A DNA stretch of 40,777 bases from Paraburkholderia madseniana (GTDB lineage Bacteria; Pseudomonadota; Gammaproteobacteria; Burkholderiales; Burkholderiaceae), in assembly GCF_009690905.1 (NCBI RefSeq), contig NZ_VOSW01000086.1, positions 1 to 40,777 of the forward strand. Reading direction: 5' to 3'. The notes below the pieces were generated by a model that saw only the letters and a program-made list of their open reading frames with translations, did not search any database and was not told the DNA's origin. Position numbers and translations under genes: made by a program. Below, piece after piece: positions 17,274-24,448 of this stretch. How positions within the stretch are numbered: position 1 is the stretch's first letter; each line of letters starts with the position of its first letter.

Positions 17274-18023
17274 ATGAACGACGATACGACAAATCTGCTC
17301 GAGACCCCCGCGGAGCCTGACACGCCTGCCGTGCCGGGCGCCGCCAATCCGCTCGCCGAGCAGGTGTACCAGCAGTTGAAGAACGATATCTTCAGCTTTC
17401 GCCTGTTTCCCGGCGACCGTTTTTCCGAAAACGGCATCGCGCAGCACTACGGCGTGTCGCGCACGCCGATGCGCGACGGCCTGTTTCGTTTGCAACGCGA
17501 GGGTTATCTGGAAGTCGGCTTCCGGCGTGGCTGGAAAGTCTCGCCGATCAATTTCGACCAGCTCGATCAGCTCTACGATTTGCGCATCGTGCTGGAGGTA
17601 GCGGCCGTCGAACGCGTGGGGGCGGGCGGCGACGTCGCGCATGCGGCCGTCGAAGCGCTGAAGGCGATATGGTGCGTCGAGCCCGAATTGCGCGAGAGCG
17701 ACCCGGTCAAGATGTTCGGCATGGATGAGAACTTCCACCGTCAACTGGTCGCGGCGACCGGCAACGCGGAGATGCTGCGCGTGCATAACGAAGTGACCGA
17801 GCGCATCCGCATCGTGCGTCGATTGGACTTCCTCAAACCGCACCGCACGAGCGCCACCTACGACGAGCACGCCACCATGCTGAACCTGATCGAACGCAAC
17901 CGGGTGACGGAAGCGATCATCCTGCTGCGCGCGCATATCACGCAGAGCAAGCTGGAAGTGCGCAAGATCACGCTTTCCATGCTGGCCGCTGCGCGCGATA
18001 GCAAGTTGCCGTTTGTGTCCTGA
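17274..18023 (+). CDS. GntR-family regulator, FCD type, of the biuret operon
   Basis: Regulator of 249 residues. The N-terminal winged helix includes NGIAQHYGVSRTPMRDGLF (about 59-77) and RLQREGYLEV. The FCD effector domain has DENFHRQLVAATGN and a late YDEHATMLNLIERN motif. The ATG at 17274 follows AAAAAAGGGG by 11 bases; an in-frame GTG 9 bases earlier would leave almost no spacing. Last gene of the biuret operon, 36 bp after atzH, and the likely binder of the TTG-N4-CAA boxes at 8592-8625. It ends 10 bp from the convergent mreB-like gene. Confidence 0.92.
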   Translation: MNDDTTNLLETPAEPDTPAVPGAANPLAEQVYQQLKNDIFSFRLFPGDRFSENGIAQHYGVSRTPMRDGLFRLQREGYLEVGFRRGWKVSPINFDQLDQLYDLRIVLEVAAVERVGAGGDVAHAAVEALKAIWCVEPELRESDPVKMFGMDENFHRQLVAATGNAEMLRVHNEVTERIRIVRRLDFLKPHRTSATYDEHATMLNLIERNRVTEAIILLRAHITQSKLEVRKITLSMLAAARDSKLPFVS

Positions 18024-18033
18024 GTGACCACCC

Positions 18034-19077
18034 TCACTCGTACGAAAACGCCCCGCCGAACTTATCCATCCGCTCCAGCGCCATCCCCGAGCCACGCACC
18101 ACACAGGTCAACGGCGCTTCGGCGACGAACACCGGCAGGCCGGTTTCTTCCGCGAGCAGGCGGTCGAGATCGCGCAGCAACGCACCGCCGCCCGCGAGCA
18201 TGATGCCGCGCTCGGCGATGTCGGCGCCCAGTTCCGGCGGCGTCTGTTCCAGCGCGATCTTCACCGCCGAAACGATCTGGTTCAGCGGATCGGTGAGCGC
18301 TTCGAGAATCTCGTTGCTGGACACCGTGAAGCTGCGCGGAATGCCTTCGGACATATTGCGGCCCTTGACTTCCATCTCCTTGACTTCGGAGCCCGGAAAC
18401 GCGGAGCCGATTTCCTTCTTGATGGCCTCGGCAGTCTGCTCGCCGATCAGCATGCCGTAGTTGCGGCGAATATAGTTGACGATCGCATCGTCGAACTTGT
18501 CGCCGCCCACGCGCACCGAACCTTTATAGACGACACCACCGAGCGAGATCACGCCCACTTCGGTCGTGCCGCCGCCGATATCGACCACCATCGAGCCGGT
18601 CGCTTCCGACACCGGCAGGCCGGCGCCGGTCGCTGCGGCCATCGGCTCTTCGATCAGATAGACCTGCGAGGCGCCCGCACTATGCGCGGCTTCCTTGATC
18701 GCGCGGCGCTCGACCTGAGTCGACCCGCATGGTACGCAGATGATGATGCGCGGCGACGGCGCGAACATCCGCGACTCGTGCGCCATCTGGATGAAGCGCT
18801 TGATCATCTGCTGGGTGATGTTGAAGTCGGCGATCACGCCGTCCTTCATCGGGCGGATCGCCTCGATATTGCCCGGCACCTTGCCGAGCATCTGTTTCGC
18901 TTCCTTGCCGACGGCCAGAATGATCTTCTTACCGTTCGGGCCGCCTTCCTGACGAATCGAGACCACCGAGGGTTCGTCCAGCACGATGCCCTTGCCACGC
19001 ATATAGATCAGCGTGTTCGACGTGCCGAGGTCGATTGCCAGGTCGTTGGAAAAATAGCCACGCAAAAAACCGAACAT
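18034..19077 (-). CDS. mreB: MreB-family actin, orphan paralogue
   Basis: Bacterial actin of 347 residues. The phosphate-1 loop (AIDLGTSNTLIYMRGKG), phosphate-2 loop (MVVDIGGGTTEVGVISLGG) and adenosine motif (IMLAGGGALLRDLDRLL) are all intact, and the N-terminus MFGFLRGYFSND is the membrane-binding type of Burkholderia MreB. The usual partners mreC, mreD, mrdA and rodA are absent, and it sits alone between catabolic genes. Several positions differ from the canonical Burkholderia protein as I remember it (GTSNT for GTANT, SRMFAPSP for SRLFSPSP). This is probably a second, accessory copy; its cell role is unknown. Confidence 0.93.
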   Translation of the reverse strand: MFGFLRGYFSNDLAIDLGTSNTLIYMRGKGIVLDEPSVVSIRQEGGPNGKKIILAVGKEAKQMLGKVPGNIEAIRPMKDGVIADFNITQQMIKRFIQMAHESRMFAPSPRIIICVPCGSTQVERRAIKEAAHSAGASQVYLIEEPMAAATGAGLPVSEATGSMVVDIGGGTTEVGVISLGGVVYKGSVRVGGDKFDDAIVNYIRRNYGMLIGEQTAEAIKKEIGSAFPGSEVKEMEVKGRNMSEGIPRSFTVSSNEILEALTDPLNQIVSAVKIALEQTPPELGADIAERGIMLAGGGALLRDLDRLLAEETGLPVFVAEAPLTCVVRGSGMALERMDKFGGAFSYE

Positions 19078-19197
19078 GCAAATTCCTGTCTCGCTGATGC
19101 CGGGCGCGTGAGCGCGCCGCTTGGGATGCCGCCCGGAGGCGGCAGGCGACCAGGTGATGGCCGGAGAGAGGGAAGAATAACAGTTTCGGGCGCCGGG

Positions 19198-19608
19198 CTA
19201 CTTCGGCGGGCGTGCTCGCAGCAAGTTGTCGCCCTGCCATTTGATGCGGTCGCAGTTGCTTTTGACCCGCACTGCGAATTCCGACGGGGAGTTGAGTTGC
19301 AGCGCGCGCATCTGGATCGCATCGCTATCCCCGCGCTGCCAGCCCGCCTGCCAGCGCGTATCGAACTGGCTGGCTTCGGTCAGGACCTTTCTGAGTTTCT
19401 CCTTGTACTCGACCACGTCCTGCTCGGAGCCTCCGCAGAATTCTTTGGCAAAGCGGGCGCGCTGGCCCGCGGCTTCCGCGCTGCCGTTGGCGCTGTCTTC
19501 GCTGGCTAACACGGATCGCGGCTGGGTCAGCAGCAGAAGCGACAAAAGCAGCGCCAGTACGGGTGCCAGCGCAACCAGGGCGTGATAGCGAGACCGGTTT
19601 TTATACAC
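19198..19608 (-). CDS. Small secreted protein of unknown function
   Basis: 136 residues from a GTG start with a perfect AAGGAGG 6 bases upstream. A signal peptide (MYKNRSRYHALVALAPVL then a Leu-rich core) probably ends at SVLA. The mature part is charged, contains two cysteines about 90 residues apart (FCGGSEQDVVEYKEKLRKVL and VKSNCDRIKW) and ends ARPPK. I do not recognise the family. It lies between the binding-protein gene and the mreB-like gene on the same strand with gaps of about 113 and 120 bp; no functional link is visible. Confidence 0.75.
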   Translation of the reverse strand: MYKNRSRYHALVALAPVLALLLSLLLLTQPRSVLASEDSANGSAEAAGQRARFAKEFCGGSEQDVVEYKEKLRKVLTEASQFDTRWQAGWQRGDSDAIQMRALQLNSPSEFAVRVKSNCDRIKWQGDNLLRARPPK

Positions 19609-19721
19609 GATTGCCTCCTTGTGGCCGTCCTCCGGCGCCGCAATGAATCGCATGTGTGCAGCGACGGAGCGTGCTGCCCCCATATTACCGTGTATAGCTA
19701 TAGACGCCCGGCCAGCGCTAC

Positions 19722-20765
19722 TTACGGCGCGTTGGTCAGCGCCGGATCGAGATAGGCGCTCACGTTCTGCGATTGCTTGTAGACGGCGTTGCGTACGTTG
19801 AACTTGTCCGCGTTCACGCTCGAACCGTACACCGAGTCCAGCCCGTCACCTTTGACGAAGGCCTTCCTCGCCGCCGTCGCGTCGAGCAGGTGCGTGCCTT
19901 TCAGCAACGGAAGATATTGGGCCGGCGTCAGGCCGACGCGCGCGGACATGATCTTGACGGCATCCGGTTGCGTCTTCGGATCGTTGATGTAGGCCACGCA
20001 GCGATACCAGACCTTGATCACCTTGGCCCAGTCGGCCTTGCGCGACTGCAGACTGACCGGATTGACCGTGATCGCGTCATAGATCAGGCCCGGCGCGTCG
20101 GCCGAGGTGAAGATGGGACGTGAGCCCGGCACGCGCTTGAGTGCTTCGCCCGCGTTCGGTTGCCATGCGCCGACCGCTGCGACGTCGCCGGACGACGCCA
20201 GCACTTGCGGCAACTCATTCGTCTTCGCGTTGACGAGCGTGATGTCCGATTCCTTGAGCGCATGCTTTTCGAGCGCCGTGTCCAGCAGCAGGTGATCGAC
20301 CAGACCCATTTCGACCCCAACTTTCTTGCCCTTGAGTCCGGCCACGGTGCGAATGGGCGGCTTGGCCACGATCATGTCGTTGCCGCTCGAGTAGTCGGTC
20401 AGGAGAATCATCACGTTTTTGGCGCCGCTTGCGCCGGTGACCAGCGCATCGCCGTTGGTTGCGCCGACCGCGTCGAGTTTGCCGGCGGAGAACGCGTCGA
20501 GTGAGGCCGAGTAGTCGAACCACTGGAAATTGACATCCACGCCGGCTTCCTTGAACCAGCCTTTGTCGATGGCAACCTGGAACGCGACGAAGCCGGGCCA
20601 GTCGCTATAGCCGATGGCGAGCGGCGTGGTCGCTTGTGCAGGTGCGGCGGCAAAGGCGATAGAGACCGCGGCGGCAGCACCGGCGATCGCGCCACGCATG
20701 CGGCGCGACGAGGCAAGGCTGCTCAGTAAGGTAAGGGACGTACGGGCGGATTCGAAGCGTTTCAT
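19722..20765 (-). CDS. NitT/TauT-type ABC binding protein, guanidine-associated
   Basis: Periplasmic binding protein of the taurine/nitrate/urea-carboxylase-related class, 347 residues. A long signal region ends near AAAPAQA, and the mature protein begins TTPLAIGYSDWPGFVAFQVA, the standard SsuA/TauA-like first strand. GGAG lies about 6 bases before the ATG. It has no permease or ATPase beside it on this strand. The matching pair is probably that at 29598-31560, in the guanidine operon. A guanidine-I riboswitch and a sigma-54 promoter precede it, so guanidine is the most likely ligand or inducer. Confidence 0.9.
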   Translation of the reverse strand: MKRFESARTSLTLLSSLASSRRMRGAIAGAAAAVSIAFAAAPAQATTPLAIGYSDWPGFVAFQVAIDKGWFKEAGVDVNFQWFDYSASLDAFSAGKLDAVGATNGDALVTGASGAKNVMILLTDYSSGNDMIVAKPPIRTVAGLKGKKVGVEMGLVDHLLLDTALEKHALKESDITLVNAKTNELPQVLASSGDVAAVGAWQPNAGEALKRVPGSRPIFTSADAPGLIYDAITVNPVSLQSRKADWAKVIKVWYRCVAYINDPKTQPDAVKIMSARVGLTPAQYLPLLKGTHLLDATAARKAFVKGDGLDSVYGSSVNADKFNVRNAVYKQSQNVSAYLDPALTNAP

Positions 20766-20908
20766 CGTTTTCTCCAGGAGACCGGTCAATTGCGATTGTT
20801 GAGTTGGATCGCGCGGCGACTGCGCGATAAAACAACATGACCGGTTCCCGCGAGAATCCGATTGGTGCGGACACTGTGCGAAAACTGCGGGAGACAAACG
20901 CCGGCCAC

Positions 20909-20944
20909 GGAGAGGCACGATAGGCATCGCTATCGCCAATCTCC
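20909..20944 (-). other. Hairpin overlapping the 3' end of the left riboswitch
   Basis: Arms GGAGA/TCTCC (20940-20944 with 20909-20913) and GCGATAG/CTATCGT (20930-20936 with 20917-20923) around a 3-base internal loop. The outer arm uses the last conserved bases of the aptamer, so the two folds exclude each other. No clear U tract follows, so this is a terminator candidate only by position. Confidence 0.5.
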
Positions 20945-21067
20945 CGGGCTTTTGTCCCGCCGTGTAGTGCGGCCAGCTCGTTCCCGGATCAAGTCCGAAT
21001 CGAACGAACAGGTGCACCGGGCTGCTCTCGGACCAGACATTCTCGCGAACCGGAACCCTAGCATCCC
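20941..21067 (-). promoter_or_regulatory. Guanidine-I (ykkC) riboswitch before the binding-protein gene
   Basis: On the minus strand the conserved blocks appear in order: GCTAGGGTTCCGG, then CTGGTCCGAGAGC, then GGGACAAAAGCCCGGGAG. P1 pairs GGGATGC (21061-21067) with GCAGCCC (21019-21025) with one mismatch. These are the signature elements of the guanidine-I class (ykkC subtype 1), whose ligand turns the gene on. The gene controlled starts at 20765. The aptamer begins about 28 bases after the predicted sigma-54 start. Confidence 0.92.
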
Positions 21068-21105
21068 TAAGATGCGACGCTGCCGCACCTCTCGGCGATT
21101 AATCT

Positions 21106-21121
21106 AGCGAGAAATATGCCA
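21106..21121 (-). promoter_or_regulatory. Sigma-54 (-24/-12) promoter upstream of the left riboswitch
   Basis: TGGCATATTTCTCGCT on the minus strand, GG-N10-GC exact, with the same TCGCT -12 half as the promoter at 24180-24195. The predicted start near 21095 would make the riboswitch the beginning of the transcript. Bases 20766-21189 hold this promoter and the riboswitch but no gene. Confidence 0.65.
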
Positions 21122-21189
21122 GCCGGATTGCGCGATGCCTCGAGATGCTTGTTATGCGAATGCTTCAACGCGGACATGGCGTCAAAGGC

Positions 21190-21558
21190 TCAATCCAAGG
21201 TGGCGAAACGCTGATGCACGTAGGCGAGAAACTGCTCGAGGCGTTCCTCGATCGAGGCCGCGAGACTGACCCGTTTGATGCGGCGATCCGCTTCGGAACT
21301 CGTCTCCAGCAGCCAGCCGGCGTCGATCAGCTCCTGCACGTAGCGCACCGCGGTGCGGCGGCTCACGCCAGGCATGAACTCGTAGAGCGCCGTCTTGGCG
21401 AAATCATCTTCCGGTTCGACCCACATCCGGCAAAACAGATCGCTGTAGTTAAGGTCGTTCAGCCCCAGGTCGCCGAAATGCGAGGACCACTGCCAGTCCA
21501 TGTCGAGAATGGCGCGCGCGACGGCTTGCCCCTTGTGACGCGCAAGTTTCTTCTTCAT
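21190..21558 (-). CDS. Small winged-helix regulator, MarR-like
   Basis: 122-residue cytoplasmic protein. A central helix-turn-helix and wing are suggested by PGVSRRTAVRYVQELIDAGW (about 64-83) followed by LLETSSEADRRIKRVSLAAS, the layout of a MarR-type domain reading a two-stranded wing. The C-terminal helix (IEERLEQFLAYVHQRFATLD) could dimerise. Start MKKKLARHKG; Shine-Dalgarno weak (GGTGA). It precedes the riboswitch-controlled binding protein on the same strand and is divergent from the isomerase-like gene, 156 bp away, which it may control. Family assignment is moderate. Confidence 0.75.
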   Translation of the reverse strand: MKKKLARHKGQAVARAILDMDWQWSSHFGDLGLNDLNYSDLFCRMWVEPEDDFAKTALYEFMPGVSRRTAVRYVQELIDAGWLLETSSEADRRIKRVSLAASIEERLEQFLAYVHQRFATLD

Positions 21559-21714
21559 CGATTCACCACGAGGAGGAGGGGTGCACAGTTTAAGTGCTAA
21601 TCGCGCCGGAAATTGGGCGCGCCAGAATTATGCATGGCGAGGCCGGGATATTTTATTGGCGAAGGAATTTCGTGTGTACTATTGCATGCAATTGTGCATG
21701 TAATTGGAGAGGCG

Positions 21715-22653
21715 ATGAAATTCGAATTGTTCAAGACGTTCTGGGGATTCGATGGTGGTCCGCATGATGCGGCGCCAATGGTACGTGCCGCCGGGTTCGA
21801 CGGTATCGAAGCGCCGGTTCCGACGGGTGGGGTTGAGCGTGAAGCGTTTGCGCAGGCAATCGCGGATGAACGTCTCGAGTTCATTGCGGAAATTACGACG
21901 GCGGGCAGTTATGTGCCGGAACGGTCCGCCACACCCGCGGACCACCTGCGCGACTTCGAAGAAAAGATCGTTTGGGGCAAGCCGCTCAAGCCACGCTTTT
22001 TCAATGTGATGGCGGGCTGCGACGCATGGCCGGCCGCCACACAGGTGGATTTCTTCACGCGCGCGGTGGAAATCGCCGCGAAGCACGAGGTGATCTGCAG
22101 CTTCGAGACGCATCGCGGCCGCTCGTTCTACAACCCATGGATTACCCGCGACGTCGCGCGTGCCGTGCCGGACCTCAAGCTGACTTGCGACTTCAGCCAT
22201 TGGGTATCGGTGTGCGAGCGTCTTCTCGACAGCGAGTGGGACACGATCCTCGAGCTTGCGCCGCATGCGCATCATCTGCACGGGCGTGTTGGCTATCCGC
22301 AAGGTCCGCAGGTGCCGCATCCGGCTGCACCTGAGTACGCGGACTGCCTCGCCTCGCATCAGCGGATCTGGGAGGCGCTGTGGAGCGCGCAGGTCGATAG
22401 GGGCTATACGAACACGACGATGACACCCGAGTTCGGCCCCGACGGTTATCTGCACACTTTGCCGTTCACGAATGCTCCGGTGGCCGATCTATGGGAGATC
22501 AACACGTGGATGGGGCGCGAAGAGCGACGTCACATCGCGGCGTTTCTTGCCGGACGTGAGGCGCGTGGCGGCCAGCAAACCGAATCGCAAGCGAACCTGT
22601 CCGCGCAAATGCATTCGCCGACTCAATCGCCCACCGAACCGCAGCCCGTATAA
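21715..22653 (+). CDS. Sugar phosphate isomerase/epimerase-like TIM barrel protein
   Basis: 312 residues, AP-endonuclease-2/xylose-isomerase-like TIM barrel without signal peptide. Barrel strands and likely metal-ligand positions can be seen in FDGIEAPVP (Glu), ICSFETHRGRSFYNPW (Glu, His), LTCDFSHWV (Asp, His), HLHGRVGYPQGPQ (His) and TMTPEFGPDGY (Glu). The start is supported by TTGGAGAGG 4 bases upstream. The last 30 residues are low-complexity (Gln, Ser, Pro). Its stop is 9 bases before the oxygenase gene, so the two form a pair. The real substrate is unknown; members of this fold act on many sugar acids and polyols. Confidence 0.85.
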   Translation: MKFELFKTFWGFDGGPHDAAPMVRAAGFDGIEAPVPTGGVEREAFAQAIADERLEFIAEITTAGSYVPERSATPADHLRDFEEKIVWGKPLKPRFFNVMAGCDAWPAATQVDFFTRAVEIAAKHEVICSFETHRGRSFYNPWITRDVARAVPDLKLTCDFSHWVSVCERLLDSEWDTILELAPHAHHLHGRVGYPQGPQVPHPAAPEYADCLASHQRIWEALWSAQVDRGYTNTTMTPEFGPDGYLHTLPFTNAPVADLWEINTWMGREERRHIAAFLAGREARGGQQTESQANLSAQMHSPTQSPTEPQPV

Positions 22654-22662
22654 GCCAAGCTC

Positions 22663-23721
22663 ATGAGCCAATCCCACACGCGTTTCGACCGTCTGCCCAT
22701 CGTCGACGTCAGCGGCCTTTTTAGCGATGATCCCGACCAGCGTCTTGCAGCCGCCCGCGAACTCGACCGCGCGGCGCGTGACGCGGGTTTTTTCTACGTC
22801 ACTGGTCATCAGGTCTCGCGTGCACAGCAAGCTGCGCTCATAGAACAGGCCAAGCAGTTCTTCGCCGCCCCCGACGACTGGAAGATGCGCTATTACATTG
22901 GCAAATCGACTGCGCATCGTGGCTATGTACCCGAAGGCGAAGAGGTTTTCGCAGGCGGCAAGCGCGACAGGAAGGAAGGTTTCGACACGGGCCGGGAACT
23001 GCCGCCTGACGACCCGGATGTCCGGGCCGGCACGCCGATGCTCGGGCCGAATTTGTGGCCCGAGCAGCCAGGCTTTCGTGAAGCGATCGGCGGCTATTAC
23101 GAGGCGGCGTTCGCGCTCGGCCGCGCGTTGTTCCGTGGCTTCTCGCTTGCACTCGGCTTGCCGGAGACGCATTTCGACAGCTATTTGCAGAAGCCCCCGA
23201 GCCAACTGCGCCTGCTTCACTATCCCTTCGACCCGTCCGCGGAAGACCGGCCGGGCATCGGTGCGCATACTGACTATGAGTGCTTCACGATCCTGCTGCC
23301 GACGGCCCCTGGCCTCGAAGTGATGAACGGCGAGGGTGAGTGGATCGACGCGCCGCCGGTCGACAACGCGTTTGTCGTGAACATCGGCGACATGCTGGAG
23401 GTATGGACGGGCGGCACGTATGTGGCGACGTCACATCGCGTGCGCAAGGTGAGGGAAGAGCGCTACTCGTTTCCGCTCTTCTTTGCCTGCGATTACCACA
23501 CCGTGGTCCTACCACTGCCGCAGTTTGCAACACCCGAGGCGCTGGCGAAATACCCGCCGGTTTCGGCGGGAGATCATCTGTTCGCGCAGACGGCGCAGAG
23601 CTTTACCTATTTGAAGCAGCGTCTCGAACGCGGTGAGTTGGTGTTGCCGGAGGGGTCGAAGGGGTTGGCGAGCTTTGGGCAGCAGGCTCGTTATGCGGGT
23701 ACTGAGCAGGATGTTGCCTGA
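22663..23721 (+). CDS. 2-oxoglutarate/Fe(II) oxygenase, isopenicillin N synthase family
   Basis: Non-haem iron oxygenase of 352 residues. The facial triad is H202, D204 (GIGAHTDYECFT) and H258 (VATSHRVRK); the co-substrate carboxylate site is R267-x-S269 (ERYSFPLF). An N-terminal DIOX domain begins PIVDVSGLF, and HRGYVPEGEEVFAG lies around 85-98. The ethylene-forming enzyme of Pseudomonas, which releases guanidine from arginine, is a distant member of the same family and shares the Glu of this last block and the HTDY motif. Both are common in the family, so they do not show guanidine release. Paired with the TIM barrel gene, between two guanidine riboswitches. Confidence 0.88.
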   Translation: MSQSHTRFDRLPIVDVSGLFSDDPDQRLAAARELDRAARDAGFFYVTGHQVSRAQQAALIEQAKQFFAAPDDWKMRYYIGKSTAHRGYVPEGEEVFAGGKRDRKEGFDTGRELPPDDPDVRAGTPMLGPNLWPEQPGFREAIGGYYEAAFALGRALFRGFSLALGLPETHFDSYLQKPPSQLRLLHYPFDPSAEDRPGIGAHTDYECFTILLPTAPGLEVMNGEGEWIDAPPVDNAFVVNIGDMLEVWTGGTYVATSHRVRKVREERYSFPLFFACDYHTVVLPLPQFATPEALAKYPPVSAGDHLFAQTAQSFTYLKQRLERGELVLPEGSKGLASFGQQARYAGTEQDVA

Positions 23722-24179
23722 CTGATGGCACTCATTGAGGCCGTGTGTGTGGCCGCCCCGGAAGCGCGTTTAGTGCTGGTTATCTGGCCGGAACGTGCTT
23801 GCAAGACACAGGTTCTCAACCAACGCGCAGCCTAGTCTACGAGCGGCGCCGTTGCTTTTGCAGTTCGATGAAACGAGCCGACATGAGCGTGTAGAGCGTG
23901 CGGCGAAGCGTGGCAAGCGTGAGCATGGTCGGATGAGGGCGGTGAAGTGTGTGACGCCTTATCACGCACACACCGTGCCATCGTGCAGAGCCCCTACACC
24001 CCGTGATAAACGTAATCGCGCGGCCCAATCATGGTGCTTCGCGCATTCAACTGGTGCCGGTTTGCCCTCAGCCGTGGTGCGTGCGCCATCAAGCCAATGA
24101 ACCTCTGCTTGCCGCATTGTGCCGCCGATACCATTCAATCCCTTGCCACAATGCGCCTGCGGCCTCAGCAACATCACGC
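23722..24179. other. Long intergenic region before the guanidine operon promoter
   Basis: No gene supported. It holds two inverted repeats sharing one arm: GTGTGTGA/TCACGCAC (23947-23954 with 23962-23969) and TTATCACG/CGTGATAA (23959-23966 with 24002-24009). It also holds three TGGTGC half sites at 24032, 24052 and 24075, which lie 105-150 bp before the sigma-54 promoter and fit NtrC enhancer positions. The best full match is GGCCCAATCATGGTGCT (24022-24038). Confidence 0.4.
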
Positions 24180-24195
24180 TGGCACGCAACTCGCT
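24180..24195 (+). promoter_or_regulatory. Sigma-54 (-24/-12) promoter of the guanidine operon
   Basis: TGGCACGCAACTCGCT: a complete TGGCACG -24 element and a -12 element TCGCT, one base off TTGCW, with exact GG-N10-GC spacing. The predicted start near 24206 lies 33 bases before the riboswitch aptamer, so promoter and riboswitch positions support each other. Confidence 0.78.
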
Positions 24196-24238
24196 TAGCT
24201 ACGCAGCGAGAGGTGCGAAGTAATTTGCATCATCTTCA

Positions 24239-24389
24239 GGATCGCTAGGGTTCCGGTCGTACCGCTTTAAAGGCTTCCAGAAGGCTTCAAAGCGCGCACA
24301 CGATGTCTGGTCCGAGAGCAATCCGGTCTTGCCGTTCACCTTCTTTCAAGGCGCCGGCGAGGCTCCACGGAGGGATAAAAGCCCGGGAG
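24239..24389 (+). promoter_or_regulatory. Guanidine-I (ykkC) riboswitch of the guanidine operon
   Basis: Conserved blocks in order: GCTAGGGTTCCGG (24244-24256), CTGGTCCGAGAGC (24307-24319) and ACGGAGGGATAAAAGCCCGG ending with GGAG at 24389. P1 pairs GGATCGC (24239-24245) with GCAATCC (24318-24324) with one mismatch. The genes downstream encode the known guanidine carboxylase route, which fits the guanidine-I class rather than the ppGpp or PRPP subtypes. Confidence 0.94.
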
Positions 24390-24425
24390 GTCGCGATGTC
24401 GGTCAATCGCCCTCTCATGCTTTTT
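24385..24425 (+). terminator. Riboswitch expression-platform terminator
   Basis: GGGAGG (24385-24390) pairs with CCTCTC (24411-24416) and GCGAT (24393-24397) with ATCGC (24406-24410); the stem is followed by ATGC and five T. The left arm takes the GGGAG that closes the aptamer, so ligand-bound aptamer and terminator exclude each other: without guanidine transcription would stop before the start codon at 24449. Confidence 0.82.
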
Positions 24426-24448
24426 CCCAACCGATACCTGGAGCCTCC

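Noticed and set aside
22663..23721. Calling the oxygenase an ethylene-forming enzyme
   Set aside because: The shared HTDY and GEEV-type motifs occur throughout the isopenicillin N synthase family. A threonine that contacts arginine in the Pseudomonas enzyme appears to be Phe here.
24329..24448. Longer N-terminus for the first deiminase subunit
   Set aside because: It would place coding sequence in the riboswitch and its terminator; the ATG at 24449 has a proper ribosome binding site.
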